47,931 nucleotides of DNA from Pseudomonadota bacterium (GTDB taxonomy: Bacteria > Pseudomonadota > Gammaproteobacteria > Burkholderiales > Rhodocyclaceae), in assembly GCA_021849505.1 (NCBI GenBank), contig JAJZSW010000013.1, positions 1 to 47,931 on the forward strand, in the 5' to 3' direction. Shown here piece after piece: positions 34,395 through 42,733 of this stretch. Under the pieces are notes generated by a model. The model made no database searches. It saw only the letters and a list, made by a program, of their open reading frames with translations, and had not been told where the DNA came from. A program made the translations under genes and the position numbers. Numbering within the stretch: position 1 is the stretch's first letter; the number at the start of each line of letters is the position of its first letter.

Positions 34395-35336
34395 ATGGCC
34401 GGCTTCCTCCATCACTTTTCGCTCGCGGCCCCTCTGTTCCTGCTCGTGCTGCTCGGCTATGCGCTGGCGCGTTCCGGGCGCTGGCCCGAGGCGGTCGGCG
34501 AGGCGCTCGGCCGCTTCGCCTATGCGGTCGCCATGCCGGCGATGCTGTTCCGCATGATGAGCGACTTCGCCCAGCTGCCGTCGGTCGACCTGCGCCTGCT
34601 GCTGGCCTTCTTCGGCGGCTGCCTGATCGTCTTCGCCGTCGGCCGACTCGTCGCGCGCGGCCTGTTCCGCCTCGACGGCGTCGCGCAGTCGGTGTTCGCG
34701 CTCGGCGGGGTGTTTTCCAACAACGTCATGCTCGGCATCGCCATCGCCAAGACCACGCTCGGCCCCGGCGCGCTGCCCGCGGTGTCGCTGGTCATCGTCT
34801 TCAATGCGCTGATCCTCTGGACGCTGGTCACGGTCTCGGTCGAATGGGCACGTCACGGCGAGTTCTCGGTGCGCGGCTTCGGCAAGACGGCGCGCGGCGT
34901 GCTGACCAATCCGATCGTCGCCGCCATCCTCGCCGGCACGCTGTGGGGCTTCGCCGGCATCCCGCTCCCCCAGTTCATCGACGTGCCGCTGGAAATGCTC
35001 GGCCACGGCGCCGTACCGTTCTCGCTCGTCGCGCTCGGCATGGGACTCGCCGCCTACCGGATCCGCGAAGGCCTGAACCAGAGCCTCGCGATCTGCGCCA
35101 TCAAGCTCGGCGTGCAGCCGCTGGTGGTCTGGCTGCTGGCGCGGGCGCTCGACCTGCCGCCGCTCGAAACGCAAGCGGTCACGCTGCTCGCCTCGCTGGC
35201 GATGGGCATCAACGTCTACATGATGGCGCAGCAGTTCCGCAGCCTGCAGGGGCCCATTGCGGCCGGCATGGTGCTGTCGACGCTACTGTCATCGTTGACC
35301 ACGCCATTGGTGCTGGCCTTGATTTCGAACGCTTAG
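34395..35336 (+). CDS. AEC family transporter (auxin efflux carrier-like)
   Basis: A 313-residue membrane protein with about ten helices of the AEC/BASS-like fold: PLFLLVLLGYALARSGRWPE opening, GVFSNNVMLGIAIAK with a helix break, TNPIVAAILAGTLWGFAGIP, and ASLAMGINVYMMAQQF in the second repeat. Related bacterial carriers move malonate, malate or similar acids; the substrate is not indicated here. It begins just after a dispersed repeat and is the last gene of the rightward lgt group. Confidence 0.88.
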   Translation: MAGFLHHFSLAAPLFLLVLLGYALARSGRWPEAVGEALGRFAYAVAMPAMLFRMMSDFAQLPSVDLRLLLAFFGGCLIVFAVGRLVARGLFRLDGVAQSVFALGGVFSNNVMLGIAIAKTTLGPGALPAVSLVIVFNALILWTLVTVSVEWARHGEFSVRGFGKTARGVLTNPIVAAILAGTLWGFAGIPLPQFIDVPLEMLGHGAVPFSLVALGMGLAAYRIREGLNQSLAICAIKLGVQPLVVWLLARALDLPPLETQAVTLLASLAMGINVYMMAQQFRSLQGPIAAGMVLSTLLSSLTTPLVLALISNA

Positions 35337-35406
35337 TTGGTGGCTTGGGCGGCTTTCGCCTGCAGTCGAATAATCGTCGGCGCCGACGGGCCGGCGTCTT
35401 CCTGGC

Positions 35407-36024
35407 CTAAAGTGGCCGCCTGCCAGAGGCGGGCGGTGTTTCGCGTGGCTCGCGGCGGGGGACATCCTCGCGGCAATCCTCACGGTCGCAGCGCGGAACG
35501 CTCCTTGGGCGCGGCTGCGGATGCAGGACGGGAGGGGACGCCGGCACCGGGACGAGGAGAATCGGTTGCTGGCGCCCAGCTTCCTCTGCGGCCGCCGCGC
35601 GTGCCTGTGCTTCCTGTGCGGCACGCTCGGCTGCGGCGGCGCGCCGTTCGGCTTCTGCGGCGCGGCGGGCGGTTTCACGTAGCGCTTCCTCCTGTTCCCG
35701 TTTCTTGCGCTCGGCCTCGCGATTCTCGCGGTCGGCGTTATGGGCTGCGAGTTCCTGCTCCGTCATGTATTCCTCGGGACGATAGGTGCCGGGGTGCCGG
35801 CGCTCGAACTCGCGCTTGTATTGGCGGCTTGCCACCTCGCGCGCATCCAACTCCGCCGGGCTCGCGGCCTCATAGCTGCGGATGGCCTTACCCGTTCGGC
35901 AGGGAAAGTCCTGCGCGGTTTTCCGGCCGGTCTTCGGGTCTGCGCAGAGGTAATAGTTTTCCGCGCCCGCATGCAGCGAGACGAGCAGGCCAGGAAGCAT
36001 GAGGAAGCCGAGGCGCGGGAACAT
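35407..36024 (-). CDS. exported coiled-coil protein with DUF4124-like N-terminus
   Basis: A 205-residue protein with a signal peptide (FLMLPGLLVSLHAGA). Next comes YYLCADPKTGRKTAQDFPCR, a two-cysteine motif like that of DUF4124 domains. From about residue 95 to 150 a long charged coiled coil follows (REAERKKREQEEALRETARR and Ala/Glu repeats), then a Pro/Arg-rich tail with Cys-Asp-Arg-Glu-Asp-Cys. It is probably periplasmic; no function is recognised. A start eight codons later (MLPGLL) is possible. Confidence 0.7.
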   Translation of the reverse strand: MFPRLGFLMLPGLLVSLHAGAENYYLCADPKTGRKTAQDFPCRTGKAIRSYEAASPAELDAREVASRQYKREFERRHPGTYRPEEYMTEQELAAHNADRENREAERKKREQEEALRETARRAAEAERRAAAAERAAQEAQARAAAAEEAGRQQPILLVPVPASPPVLHPQPRPRSVPRCDREDCREDVPRREPRETPPASGRRPL

Positions 36025-36077
36025 TGGCGAAGCATAGCCGAAGCGAGTTCCAGCGGCCAGCGCACGGCAAAGGCGAC

Positions 36078-36094
36078 CACCAGCGCCGCTGGTG
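36078..36094 (-). terminator. hairpin downstream of the LysR-type gene
   Basis: CACCAGC (36078-36084) and GCTGGTG (36088-36094) pair perfectly around a 3-base loop in the 77-bp gap between the LysR-type gene and the coiled-coil gene, both on the minus strand. No T-run follows, so termination is likely weak or Rho-dependent. Confidence 0.4.
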
Positions 36095-36101
36095 CTGATA
36101 G

Positions 36102-37007
36102 TCAGCGCCGCCGGCGGCGTTTGACGAGGCTCGCGTTTGCCTGCGAAGTAATGGCGAGCACGCTCGGATGCGTCAGCTTGCGTTGCACCGACATGGCGAA
36201 GTACTCGATGCGGATATCTTCGGCATGGCCGACCACCACCAGCTCCGCGTCGCTCAAGTAGTCTTCCGCCAGAACGCTGGGGATCGGAAAGGCGCCGACC
36301 TTCTCGCGGCCGAACGCCGCCATCAATGCCGCGTCGTCGAACTCGCCGGCCACGGAGATGCGCAGGCGGCGCCTGTCGAACCATTCGCCGAGAGCGCGCC
36401 TGAGAGCGGAGTCCTCGCCGGGCAGGAGCATGGGCATGGCTTCGAGCGCCTGCGGGAACGGCAGCCTGGCCTTGTTGGCCAGGTCGGCATGGGCGAGGAA
36501 GCTCACGGCGGATTCGCCCAGCTTGTGGCTGTAGGCGCGGATCTCGATGTTCGTCGGCAGGGGTGCATCGGAGATCACCAGGTCGAGCCGGTGCAGTGCC
36601 AGTTCGGCCAGCAGGCGGTCAAGCCGCCATTCGCGGCAGATGATGCGCACGGGATTGGGCTGGCGGATGGCTGGCCTGAGCAGGCGATAGGCGAGGGCCT
36701 TGGGCAGGGCGTCGGCGACGCCGACGCGAAACTCGGTCGGCCGCCCTTGCGGGAAATCGCGCAAAACCTGATCCAGTTCGGCCTCCAGCACGAACATCTC
36801 GTTGGCGTATTCGAGGGCCAACTGGCCGGCCTCGGTCAGCTCCAGGCTGCGCCCGCGGCGACTGAACAGAGGCATGCCGATGCGCTCTTCGAGCAGCTTG
36901 ATCTGGCCACTCAGCGTCTGGGGCGAAATGTGGATCGCCTCGGCCGCGCGGACCACGCCACCGTGCTTCGCGACTTTCCAGAAATAGTACAGATGCTTGA
37001 GGTTCAT
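36102..37007 (-). CDS. NhaR-like LysR-family transcriptional regulator
   Basis: A 301-residue LysR regulator. The N-terminal helix-turn-helix is MNLKHLYYFWKVAKHGGVVR followed by AAEAIHISPQTLSGQIKLLE; the wording YYFWKVAKHGG and SPQTLSGQIK is typical of NhaR, the activator of the Na+/H+ antiporter gene nhaA in E. coli. The effector domain (FRVGVADALPKALAYRLLRP) follows. It is divergent from the cation-transport block to the right, which fits a Na+-responsive regulator, although the ligand is inferred. A basic end (KRRRRR) is unusual. Confidence 0.9.
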   Translation of the reverse strand: MNLKHLYYFWKVAKHGGVVRAAEAIHISPQTLSGQIKLLEERIGMPLFSRRGRSLELTEAGQLALEYANEMFVLEAELDQVLRDFPQGRPTEFRVGVADALPKALAYRLLRPAIRQPNPVRIICREWRLDRLLAELALHRLDLVISDAPLPTNIEIRAYSHKLGESAVSFLAHADLANKARLPFPQALEAMPMLLPGEDSALRRALGEWFDRRRLRISVAGEFDDAALMAAFGREKVGAFPIPSVLAEDYLSDAELVVVGHAEDIRIEYFAMSVQRKLTHPSVLAITSQANASLVKRRRRR

Positions 37008-37028
37008 GACGCCTAACTATACGGGAAA

Positions 37029-37082
37029 GTCGTAACGTCGCTATCGATAATACGAATTTATCTTTACGACGCATTTCGTTAC
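37029..37082. promoter_or_regulatory. LysR-type operator region between divergent genes
   Basis: The AT-rich gap has ATAA (37047-37050), seven bases, then TTAT (37058-37061), which satisfies the T-N11-A LysR box. It is flanked by two further inverted repeats: GTCGTAA (37029-37035) with TTACGAC (37064-37070), and GTAACG (37032-37037) with CGTTAC (37077-37082). This is a likely binding site for the NhaR-like regulator encoded 22 bp to the left. Confidence 0.55.
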
Positions 37083-37128
37083 CTTGGCCTTGTCGCAGCC
37101 AGAGCTACAACCAGTGAGGAGACGAGAC

Positions 37129-37482
37129 ATGCAGATGAAGATCCAGATCAAGGGACTGCCGCGCGCGGCGCAGCTGCGCCGTGTGGCCGCGCAGAAGATC
37201 GACGTCGCGCTTGGAAGCCACGCCCATGCCATCCAGGAGGCCAGCGTGCATCTCGACGACATCAATGGCCCGGAGCGGGGCGGCGTGGACAAGCTGTGCC
37301 GGGTCGTGCTGAAGATGAAGGACAGCTCCGTCCTGGTCATCGAGGAGCTGGGGACCGACATCGTCCGCGTGATCGAGCGCGTTGCCGACCGCCTGCGTCA
37401 GGGCGTGGCCCGCCAGATATCCCGGACTATTGGTTTCGACCCGAATCGCGTTCGTCCACCCCAGGCTGCCGGGGCGCTCTGA
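37129..37482 (+). CDS. HPF/RaiA-like ribosome hibernation protein
   Basis: A 117-residue protein starting MQMKIQIKGLPRAAQLRRVA with the ribosome-associated beta-alpha-beta fold (sigma-54 modulation/S30EA domain). VHLDDINGPERGGVDKLCRV is the recognisable middle strand; the region after it (DSSVLVIEELGTDIVRVIER) fits the second helix. Ribosome binding in stress is the family role, but this short, diverged form may have another. The ATG at 37129 follows GAGGAGACGAG. It is the first gene after the LysR divergent region. Confidence 0.75.
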   Translation: MQMKIQIKGLPRAAQLRRVAAQKIDVALGSHAHAIQEASVHLDDINGPERGGVDKLCRVVLKMKDSSVLVIEELGTDIVRVIERVADRLRQGVARQISRTIGFDPNRVRPPQAAGAL

Positions 37483-37544
37483 ACAGGCACTTCTCATGGG
37501 GTCGGACAGGCCCCGCTTCGCAAACCGACTGCAAGGAGAACATC

Positions 37545-37757
37545 ATGAAGACCGTTATCGGCAAATCCAGGATCAGAAAAGATGCCATGCCTGCGGCGCT
37601 GATCGATGCGGAAAACGGGGCGGATCTCGACGATCGTCTGCAACGCATCGCGACGGCCGCGTACTACCGGGCGGAAGCGCGCGGATTCGTGCCGGGACTG
37701 GAAATGGAAGACTGGCTGCAGGCCGAGGCCGAAGTGGATGCGGCGGCCGAGCAGTAG
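37545..37757 (+). CDS. DUF2934 small protein
   Basis: A 70-residue protein whose C-terminal half, RIATAAYYRAEARGFVPGLE then MEDWLQAEAEVD, is the DUF2934 motif. The domain is common in betaproteobacterial stress loci; its function is unknown. The start follows AAGGAGAAC. It lies 62 bp after the HPF-like gene and before a strong hairpin, so the two small genes probably form one transcript. Confidence 0.85.
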   Translation: MKTVIGKSRIRKDAMPAALIDAENGADLDDRLQRIATAAYYRAEARGFVPGLEMEDWLQAEAEVDAAAEQ

Positions 37758-37766
37758 CCGCGCGGC

Positions 37767-37790
37767 CGGTGCATCCGAACGGATGCACCG
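37767..37790 (+). terminator. hairpin after the DUF2934 gene
   Basis: CGGTGCATCC (37767-37776) pairs perfectly with GGATGCACCG (37781-37790) around GAAC, a 10-bp stem that begins 10 bp past the stop. No T-run follows. It may terminate or protect the HPF-like/DUF2934 message ahead of the ATPase gene. Confidence 0.55.
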
Positions 37791-37872
37791 ATGCTGGTGA
37801 TTGAACGTGGGAAGGGAAGGTGAGACTATCGCCTTCATGCAAACCCAAGACCATCCATGACGCGGAGAAATC

Positions 37873-40551
37873 ATGACCGCCCCGCTTTGGCATGCTGTTC
37901 CGCCAGCCGCGGCGCTGGCGGAGCATGAAACATCTACTTCCGGCCTGAGCGCGGCCGAAGCCGCCCGACGGCTCGCCGCGCATGGCCCCAACCGCCTGAC
38001 GCCGCCGAAAAAGCGCGGGCCGCTGCTGCGCTTCCTGCTCCAGTTTCATAACGTCCTGATCTATGTGCTGCTCGGCGCGGCGGGCGTGACCGCCGCGCTG
38101 GGCCACTGGGTCGACACCGGCGTCATTCTCGGCGTGGTGTTCATCAATGCCCTGATCGGTTTCATCCAGGAAGGCAAGGCCGAGAAATCGCTCGATGCGA
38201 TCCGCAACATGCTGTCGCTGCACGCCATGGTGATGCGTGACGGCCGACGCAGCGAAATTGCCGCGGAAGAACTCGTGCCCGGCGATATCGTACTGCTGGC
38301 TTCCGGCGACAAGGTGCCGGCCGACCTGCGTCTCATCGAGATGCGCGGTCTGCGCATCGAGGAAGCGGCGCTGACCGGCGAATCGGAGCCGGTCGAAAAG
38401 TCGCCGGACGCCGTGGCCGAAGAGGCGTCCATCGGCGACCGGACCGGCATGGCGTATTCGGGCACGCTGGTGGTGTTCGGTCAGGGCAGAGGCGTTGTCG
38501 TCGCCACCGGCGATGCCACCGAGGTCGGCCGCATCGGCCGCATGCTGGCAGAGGTCGAGTCGGTCGACACGCCGCTGCTCAAGCAGATGGCGGTGTTCGG
38601 CCGCTGGCTGACGGTGGCCATCCTCGGCCTGGCCGTACTGACGATCGCCTTCGGCATGTGGGTGCATGGCCAGTCGGCGGGCGAAATGTTCCTGGCCGCC
38701 GTCGGGCTGGCGGTCGCCGGGATCCCAGAGGGCCTGCCGGCGATCATGACCATCACGCTGGCGATTGGCGTGCAGCGCATGGCGGGCCGCAATGCCATCA
38801 TCCGCCGCATGCCGGCGGTGGAAACGCTGGGTGCAATCACCACCATCTGCTCCGACAAGACGGGCACGCTGACGAAGAACGAGATGACCGTGCAGCGGCT
38901 CGCGACCGCGGAAAGCCTGATCGACGTGACCGGCGTCGGCTATGCGCCGCACGGCGGCTTCACGACCGATGGCCGCGACAGCGATGCGGCGGAGCTTGCC
39001 GACATCGCGCGCGCCGCGCTGCTGTGCAACGACGCAATCCTGCGCGAGACGGAAGGTGAATGGCGGCTCGAAGGCGACCCGACCGAAGGCGCCCTGCTGA
39101 CGCTGGCCCTCAAGGCCGGCCTGGATGCGCGTTTCGAGGCCGAGGCGCTGCCGCGCATCGATGTGATCCCCTTCGAATCCGAGCACCGCTTCATGGCGAC
39201 GCTGCATCACGATCATGCCGGCCATGCGCTGATCTTCGTCAAGGGCGCGCCCGAACGCCTCATCGGCATGTGCGCCTTCCAGCGGGAAGGCGGTGAGGAC
39301 AGGCCGATCGATCCGCCACTCTGGCATGCGCAGGGCGATGCGCTGGCGGCGGAAGGTTTCCGCGTATTGGCGCTCGCCGCCAAACCGATGGAAAAGGGCC
39401 AGCGCGAACTCGGCTTTGCCGACGTCGAGGACGGCCTCACCCTGCTGGCGCTCGCCGGCATCGTGGACCCGCCGCGCGAGGAAGCGATTCGCGCCGTGGC
39501 GGACTGCCACTCGGCGGGCATCCGCGTCAAGATGATCACCGGCGACCATGCCGTGACGGCGGCCGCCATCGCCCGTTCGATGGGCCTGAGCGTATCCGGC
39601 GGCAAGGCGCTGACGGGCGCGGAAATCGAGGCCATGGACGAAGCGGCGTTGCGGCAGGCCGTGCGCGAGGTCGATGTCTTCGCGCGGGCCAGCCCCGAAC
39701 ACAAGCTGCGCCTGGTCGAAGCCATGCAGGCCAACGGCGAGGTGGTGGCGATGACCGGCGACGGCGTCAACGACGCACCGGCGCTGAAGCGCGCCGACGT
39801 CGGCGTGGCGATGGGCCACAAGGGCACCGAGGCGGCCAAGGAGGCGGCCGAGATGGTGCTGGCGGACGACAACTTCGCCTCGATCGCCGCGGCCGTCGAG
39901 GAAGGGCGCACGGTGTACGACAACCTGCGCAAGGCCGTCGTCTACGTGCTGCCCACCAGCGTCGGTCAGGCGGCGATGGTGCTGATCGCCGTGCTGCTGG
40001 GCATGACGCTGCCGATCACGCCGGTGCAGATCCTCTGGGTCAACATGGTCACCGCCGTGACGCTCTCGCTTGCCATCGCCTTCGAGCGCCCCGAGCCGGA
40101 CCTGATGACGCGTCCGCCGCGCGACCCGAAAGAGCCGCTGGTGAACGGCTTCATGCTCTGGCGCATCGGCTTCGTCACCGTGCTGCTGGTCGCCACCTCG
40201 TTCGGCATGTTCCTTTGGGAAATCGGGCGCGGCATGGAACTGGAATTCGCGCGCACCGCCGCGGTGAACATGCTGGTCATGGGGCAGATCGTCTATCTCT
40301 TCAACTGCCGCCGCCTGACCGGCTCGGTGCTGTCGCGGGAGGGTTTCCTCGGCAACCCGATCGCGCTGAAGGCCATTGCGGTGCTCGTGATGTTGCAACT
40401 GGCGATGACGCACCTGCCGTTCAAGCAGGCGCTGTTCGGCACCGATCACCTCGACGCCGAGACCTGGCTGCGCGTTGTCGCGGCAGGCGTGTTGATATTC
40501 CTTGCCGTCGAGGTGGAGAAACTGTTCTGGCGCCGTCGGCCGGCGCCTTAG
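37873..40551 (+). CDS. P-type cation-transporting ATPase (Ca2+/Na+/Mn2+ type)
   Basis: An 892-residue P2-type ATPase. It has the N-terminal cation-ATPase domain (LSAAEAARRLAAHGPNRLTP), the phosphatase motif TGES (residues 168-171), the ion-site helix AVAGIPEGLPAIMTITLA, the phosphorylated Asp328 in CSDKTGTLTKNEM and the hinge VAMTGDGVNDAPALKRADVG. Ten membrane helices are expected, with four after the hinge region ending ILFLAVEVEKLF. PEGLPA is the calcium/sodium-pump type; the ion is uncertain. GGAG precedes the ATG. It is followed by a long-form dispersed repeat and a Na/phosphate cotransporter gene. Confidence 0.95.
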   Translation: MTAPLWHAVPPAAALAEHETSTSGLSAAEAARRLAAHGPNRLTPPKKRGPLLRFLLQFHNVLIYVLLGAAGVTAALGHWVDTGVILGVVFINALIGFIQEGKAEKSLDAIRNMLSLHAMVMRDGRRSEIAAEELVPGDIVLLASGDKVPADLRLIEMRGLRIEEAALTGESEPVEKSPDAVAEEASIGDRTGMAYSGTLVVFGQGRGVVVATGDATEVGRIGRMLAEVESVDTPLLKQMAVFGRWLTVAILGLAVLTIAFGMWVHGQSAGEMFLAAVGLAVAGIPEGLPAIMTITLAIGVQRMAGRNAIIRRMPAVETLGAITTICSDKTGTLTKNEMTVQRLATAESLIDVTGVGYAPHGGFTTDGRDSDAAELADIARAALLCNDAILRETEGEWRLEGDPTEGALLTLALKAGLDARFEAEALPRIDVIPFESEHRFMATLHHDHAGHALIFVKGAPERLIGMCAFQREGGEDRPIDPPLWHAQGDALAAEGFRVLALAAKPMEKGQRELGFADVEDGLTLLALAGIVDPPREEAIRAVADCHSAGIRVKMITGDHAVTAAAIARSMGLSVSGGKALTGAEIEAMDEAALRQAVREVDVFARASPEHKLRLVEAMQANGEVVAMTGDGVNDAPALKRADVGVAMGHKGTEAAKEAAEMVLADDNFASIAAAVEEGRTVYDNLRKAVVYVLPTSVGQAAMVLIAVLLGMTLPITPVQILWVNMVTAVTLSLAIAFERPEPDLMTRPPRDPKEPLVNGFMLWRIGFVTVLLVATSFGMFLWEIGRGMELEFARTAAVNMLVMGQIVYLFNCRRLTGSVLSREGFLGNPIALKAIAVLVMLQLAMTHLPFKQALFGTDHLDAETWLRVVAAGVLIFLAVEVEKLFWRRRPAP

Positions 40552-40602
40552 AAAGTCGGCGTGACCGAAGGAAATCCCTTTTCCGGGGCTGGCGGGACGG
40601 CA
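40552..40602 (+). repeat. long form of the dispersed repeat with a 26-bp insertion
   Basis: The left half AAAGTCGGCG (40552-40561) starts right after the TAG stop of the ATPase gene. The right half GCTGGCGGGACGGCA (40588-40602) is separated by 26 bp that contain GGAAA and TTTCC arms. The halves together match the 24-bp element exactly. Either this copy was interrupted or the short copies lost the centre. Confidence 0.7.
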
Positions 40603-40634
40603 TGGCGCGGTTGCAGCTGTGACAGAATCGTCCC

Positions 40635-42263
40635 ATGGGTAGCATTGCACTGATTGGCGGTCTTGCTGGCGGCGTCGGCCTGTTCCTGCTCGGCATGGGC
40701 CTGATGACCGACGGCCTGCGGCTCGCCGCCGGCCCGGCGCTCGAACGCATCCTCGCGAGATCAACGAAGACGCGCCTGCGCGGGCTCGCTTCCGGCGCGC
40801 TGGTGACGGTTGCCGTGCAGTCGTCCAGCGCGGTGACGGTGGCGGCGATCGGCTTCGTCAATGCCGGCCTGCTCTCGCTCGGCCAGGCGCTGTGGGTGCT
40901 GTTCGGCGCCAACGTCGGCACGACGATGACCGGCTGGCTGGTCGCACTGGTCGGCATGAAATTCGAGATCGACGCCTTCGCGCTGCCCCTGATCGGCGTC
41001 GGCATGCTGCTGCGCCTGACCGGCGACGGCAGCCGGCGCGGCGCGCTGGGCATGGCGCTGGCCGGCTTCGGCGTGCTGTTCCTCGGCATCGACCTGCTCA
41101 AGGACACCTTCTCGGGCGTCGCCGCCGACTTCACCCTGCCGCAGTGGGACGGCATCGTCGGGGTGCTGGCCATGGTGCTGGTCGGCATCCTCATGACCAT
41201 TTTGATGCAGGCCTCGGCGGCGGCCCTGGTGATCGCCTTTTCCGCCGCGCAGAGCGGGCTGGTGAGCCTCGAAGCCGCCGCCGCGGTGGTGATCGGCGCC
41301 AACGTGGGCACGACCGTGACCGCGGTGCTCGCCGCCATTGGCGCCACGTCGAACGCCAAGCGCGCCGCGGCGGCGCACATCCTCTTCAACGTGCTGACCG
41401 GCATCGTCGCCCTGCTGCTACTGCCCTGGCTGCTGGGTTTCCTTGGCTACGTGCGCGCGCTGCTGGAACTCGATGCCGCGCCGGCCGCCAAGCTTGCGCT
41501 GTTCCATACCGTTTTCAATATTCTCGGCGTGATCCTCATCTGGCCGCTCGCCGGCCGGCTGACCGACTTCCTGCTGCGGCGCTTCAAGAGCGCGGAAGAA
41601 GACGAGGCGCGGCCGCGTTACCTCGACAAGACCGTGCTCGCCGTGCCGGCCCTGGCGCTCGACGCGCTGGCCCGCGAACTGCATCGCCTGGGGGGCATCG
41701 CAGTCGCCACGGTGCGCGCCGCCTTCGCGGCAGTGCCCCCGCAGCTCGAACAGAACCGGCGGATCGCCGATCGGCTGACGACCGCCATCGCCGGCTTCAT
41801 CGCCCAGTTGAACCGCGGCGGCATGGCGCACGAAAGCGCACAACGCCTGCCGCAACTGCTGCGCGTGGCGCGCTACTACGAAACCGCCGCCGAACTGGCC
41901 ACCGAGGCCGGCGCTGCCCTCGCCGAAACTCCGTCGGACGATTTCCTCGCGGAAGAAACGACGGCGTTCCGGCAAAGCGGCGAGGCCCTGCTCGAAAGTG
42001 TCGATCCGGCCGCCGCAATGACGGGGGTGCCGCACGGGGACCGCGTTGACAGGGTTCTGGCCGCCTTTGAGGCGGACTACCAGCAGCTCAAAGCGGCACT
42101 GCTCGACGCCGGTGCTCGTGACGAGTTGCCGCTTGCGGCGATGGACGCGCGCCTACGCGCCGCGAGCGCCCTGCGCCGTGCGGCCGAGCAGGCGACCAAG
42201 GCGGCGCGACTCTTCGCGCAACTGCATGGCACGCCGAAAGTCGGCGCTGGCGGGACGGCATGA
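40635..42263 (+). CDS. Na/Pi cotransporter family protein with PhoU-like C-terminus
   Basis: A 542-residue protein. Two repeats with GAxxTAxxQSSSA-type helices are visible: ALVTVAVQSSSAVTVAAIGF and ILMTILMQASAAALVIAFSA, each followed by a GANVGTT motif, the sodium/phosphate-binding core of NptA/SLC34-like carriers. The C-terminal part (from about residue 350) is helical and PhoU-like. The last eight residues, KVGAGGTA (535-542), are encoded by the 24-bp repeat. The TGA stop overlaps the ATG of the Mrp E gene, so it is coupled to the antiporter. Confidence 0.92.
   Translation: MGSIALIGGLAGGVGLFLLGMGLMTDGLRLAAGPALERILARSTKTRLRGLASGALVTVAVQSSSAVTVAAIGFVNAGLLSLGQALWVLFGANVGTTMTGWLVALVGMKFEIDAFALPLIGVGMLLRLTGDGSRRGALGMALAGFGVLFLGIDLLKDTFSGVAADFTLPQWDGIVGVLAMVLVGILMTILMQASAAALVIAFSAAQSGLVSLEAAAAVVIGANVGTTVTAVLAAIGATSNAKRAAAAHILFNVLTGIVALLLLPWLLGFLGYVRALLELDAAPAAKLALFHTVFNILGVILIWPLAGRLTDFLLRRFKSAEEDEARPRYLDKTVLAVPALALDALARELHRLGGIAVATVRAAFAAVPPQLEQNRRIADRLTTAIAGFIAQLNRGGMAHESAQRLPQLLRVARYYETAAELATEAGAALAETPSDDFLAEETTAFRQSGEALLESVDPAAAMTGVPHGDRVDRVLAAFEADYQQLKAALLDAGARDELPLAAMDARLRAASALRRAAEQATKAARLFAQLHGTPKVGAGGTA
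42237..42260 (+). repeat. 24-bp dispersed repeat forming the end of the Na/Pi cotransporter gene
   Basis: The element begins AAAGTCGGCGCTGG and ends CGGGACGGCA, on exact codon boundaries, encoding KVGAGGTA. The next base triplet is the TGA stop, which overlaps the ATG of the following gene. The repeat here supplies the native C-terminus and the first base of the next start codon. Confidence 0.8.
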
Positions 42264-42733
42264 CAGTGCGCGCGTTCGCATCCCGCGCGGCGGGCTTCGC
42301 CCTGCTCTGGTGGGTCCTCTCCGAAGGCCGCCTCGACGGCTGGCTGCTGGGCGGCGTCGGCGTCGCGGCGGCGACCTGGGCGAGCCTGCGCCTCGCGCCG
42401 CCCGGCGCGCGCGGCGTCCGGGCCGCGCCGCTGTTGCGCTTCCTCGGCTTCTTCATCTGGAACTCACTGCGTGGCGGTGTGCAGGTCGCCTGCATGGCCC
42501 TGCGGCCGCGCCCAGATCTGGTGCCGGCGTTGCTGGAACTTGAACTCGCCCTGCCGCCGGGTGCGGCACGCGTGCTGATGCTGAACACGCTCGGGCTGAT
42601 GCCCGGCACCCTCGGCGTGGATCTCGACCATGCGCGGCTGCGGCTGCATGTGCTCGATGCGCGTCTGCCGGTGGCGGCCGAGGCGCGCGCGCTCGAAGCG
42701 CACATCGCGCGGTTGTTCGGAGCGGCGCCGTGA
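42260..42733 (+). CDS. mrpE: Mrp-type Na+/H+ antiporter subunit E
   Basis: A 157-residue small subunit of the multisubunit cation/proton antiporter. Two N-terminal helices (LLWWVLSEGRLDGWLLGGVG) are followed by FFIWNSLRGGVQVACMALRP and the cytoplasmic ARVLMLNTLGLMPGTLGVDL block, the E-subunit signature. It begins inside the Na/Pi stop region and overlaps the F gene by 4 bp. The whole set to 47526 reads as one tightly packed operon, apart from one repeat-filled gap. Confidence 0.9.
   Translation: MTVRAFASRAAGFALLWWVLSEGRLDGWLLGGVGVAAATWASLRLAPPGARGVRAAPLLRFLGFFIWNSLRGGVQVACMALRPRPDLVPALLELELALPPGAARVLMLNTLGLMPGTLGVDLDHARLRLHVLDARLPVAAEARALEAHIARLFGAAP

Noticed and set aside
35375-35388. CGTCGGCGCCGACG palindrome between convergent genes as terminator or operator
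   Set aside because: A palindrome with no loop forms a poor RNA hairpin, and there is no T-run or divergent promoter here.
37573-40764. Very long open frame antisense to the P-type ATPase, and a similar one antisense to the first ABC exporter (2564-4426)
   Set aside because: Both mirror real genes with clear family motifs, have Arg/His/Gln-rich compositions typical of antisense frames in GC-rich DNA, and show no motif of their own.
41140-41160. GGGACGGCA-like ends at 41149 and 44443 as further repeat copies
   Set aside because: Only about ten bases of the right end match; the left half is unrelated and the encoded residues fit the host protein families.
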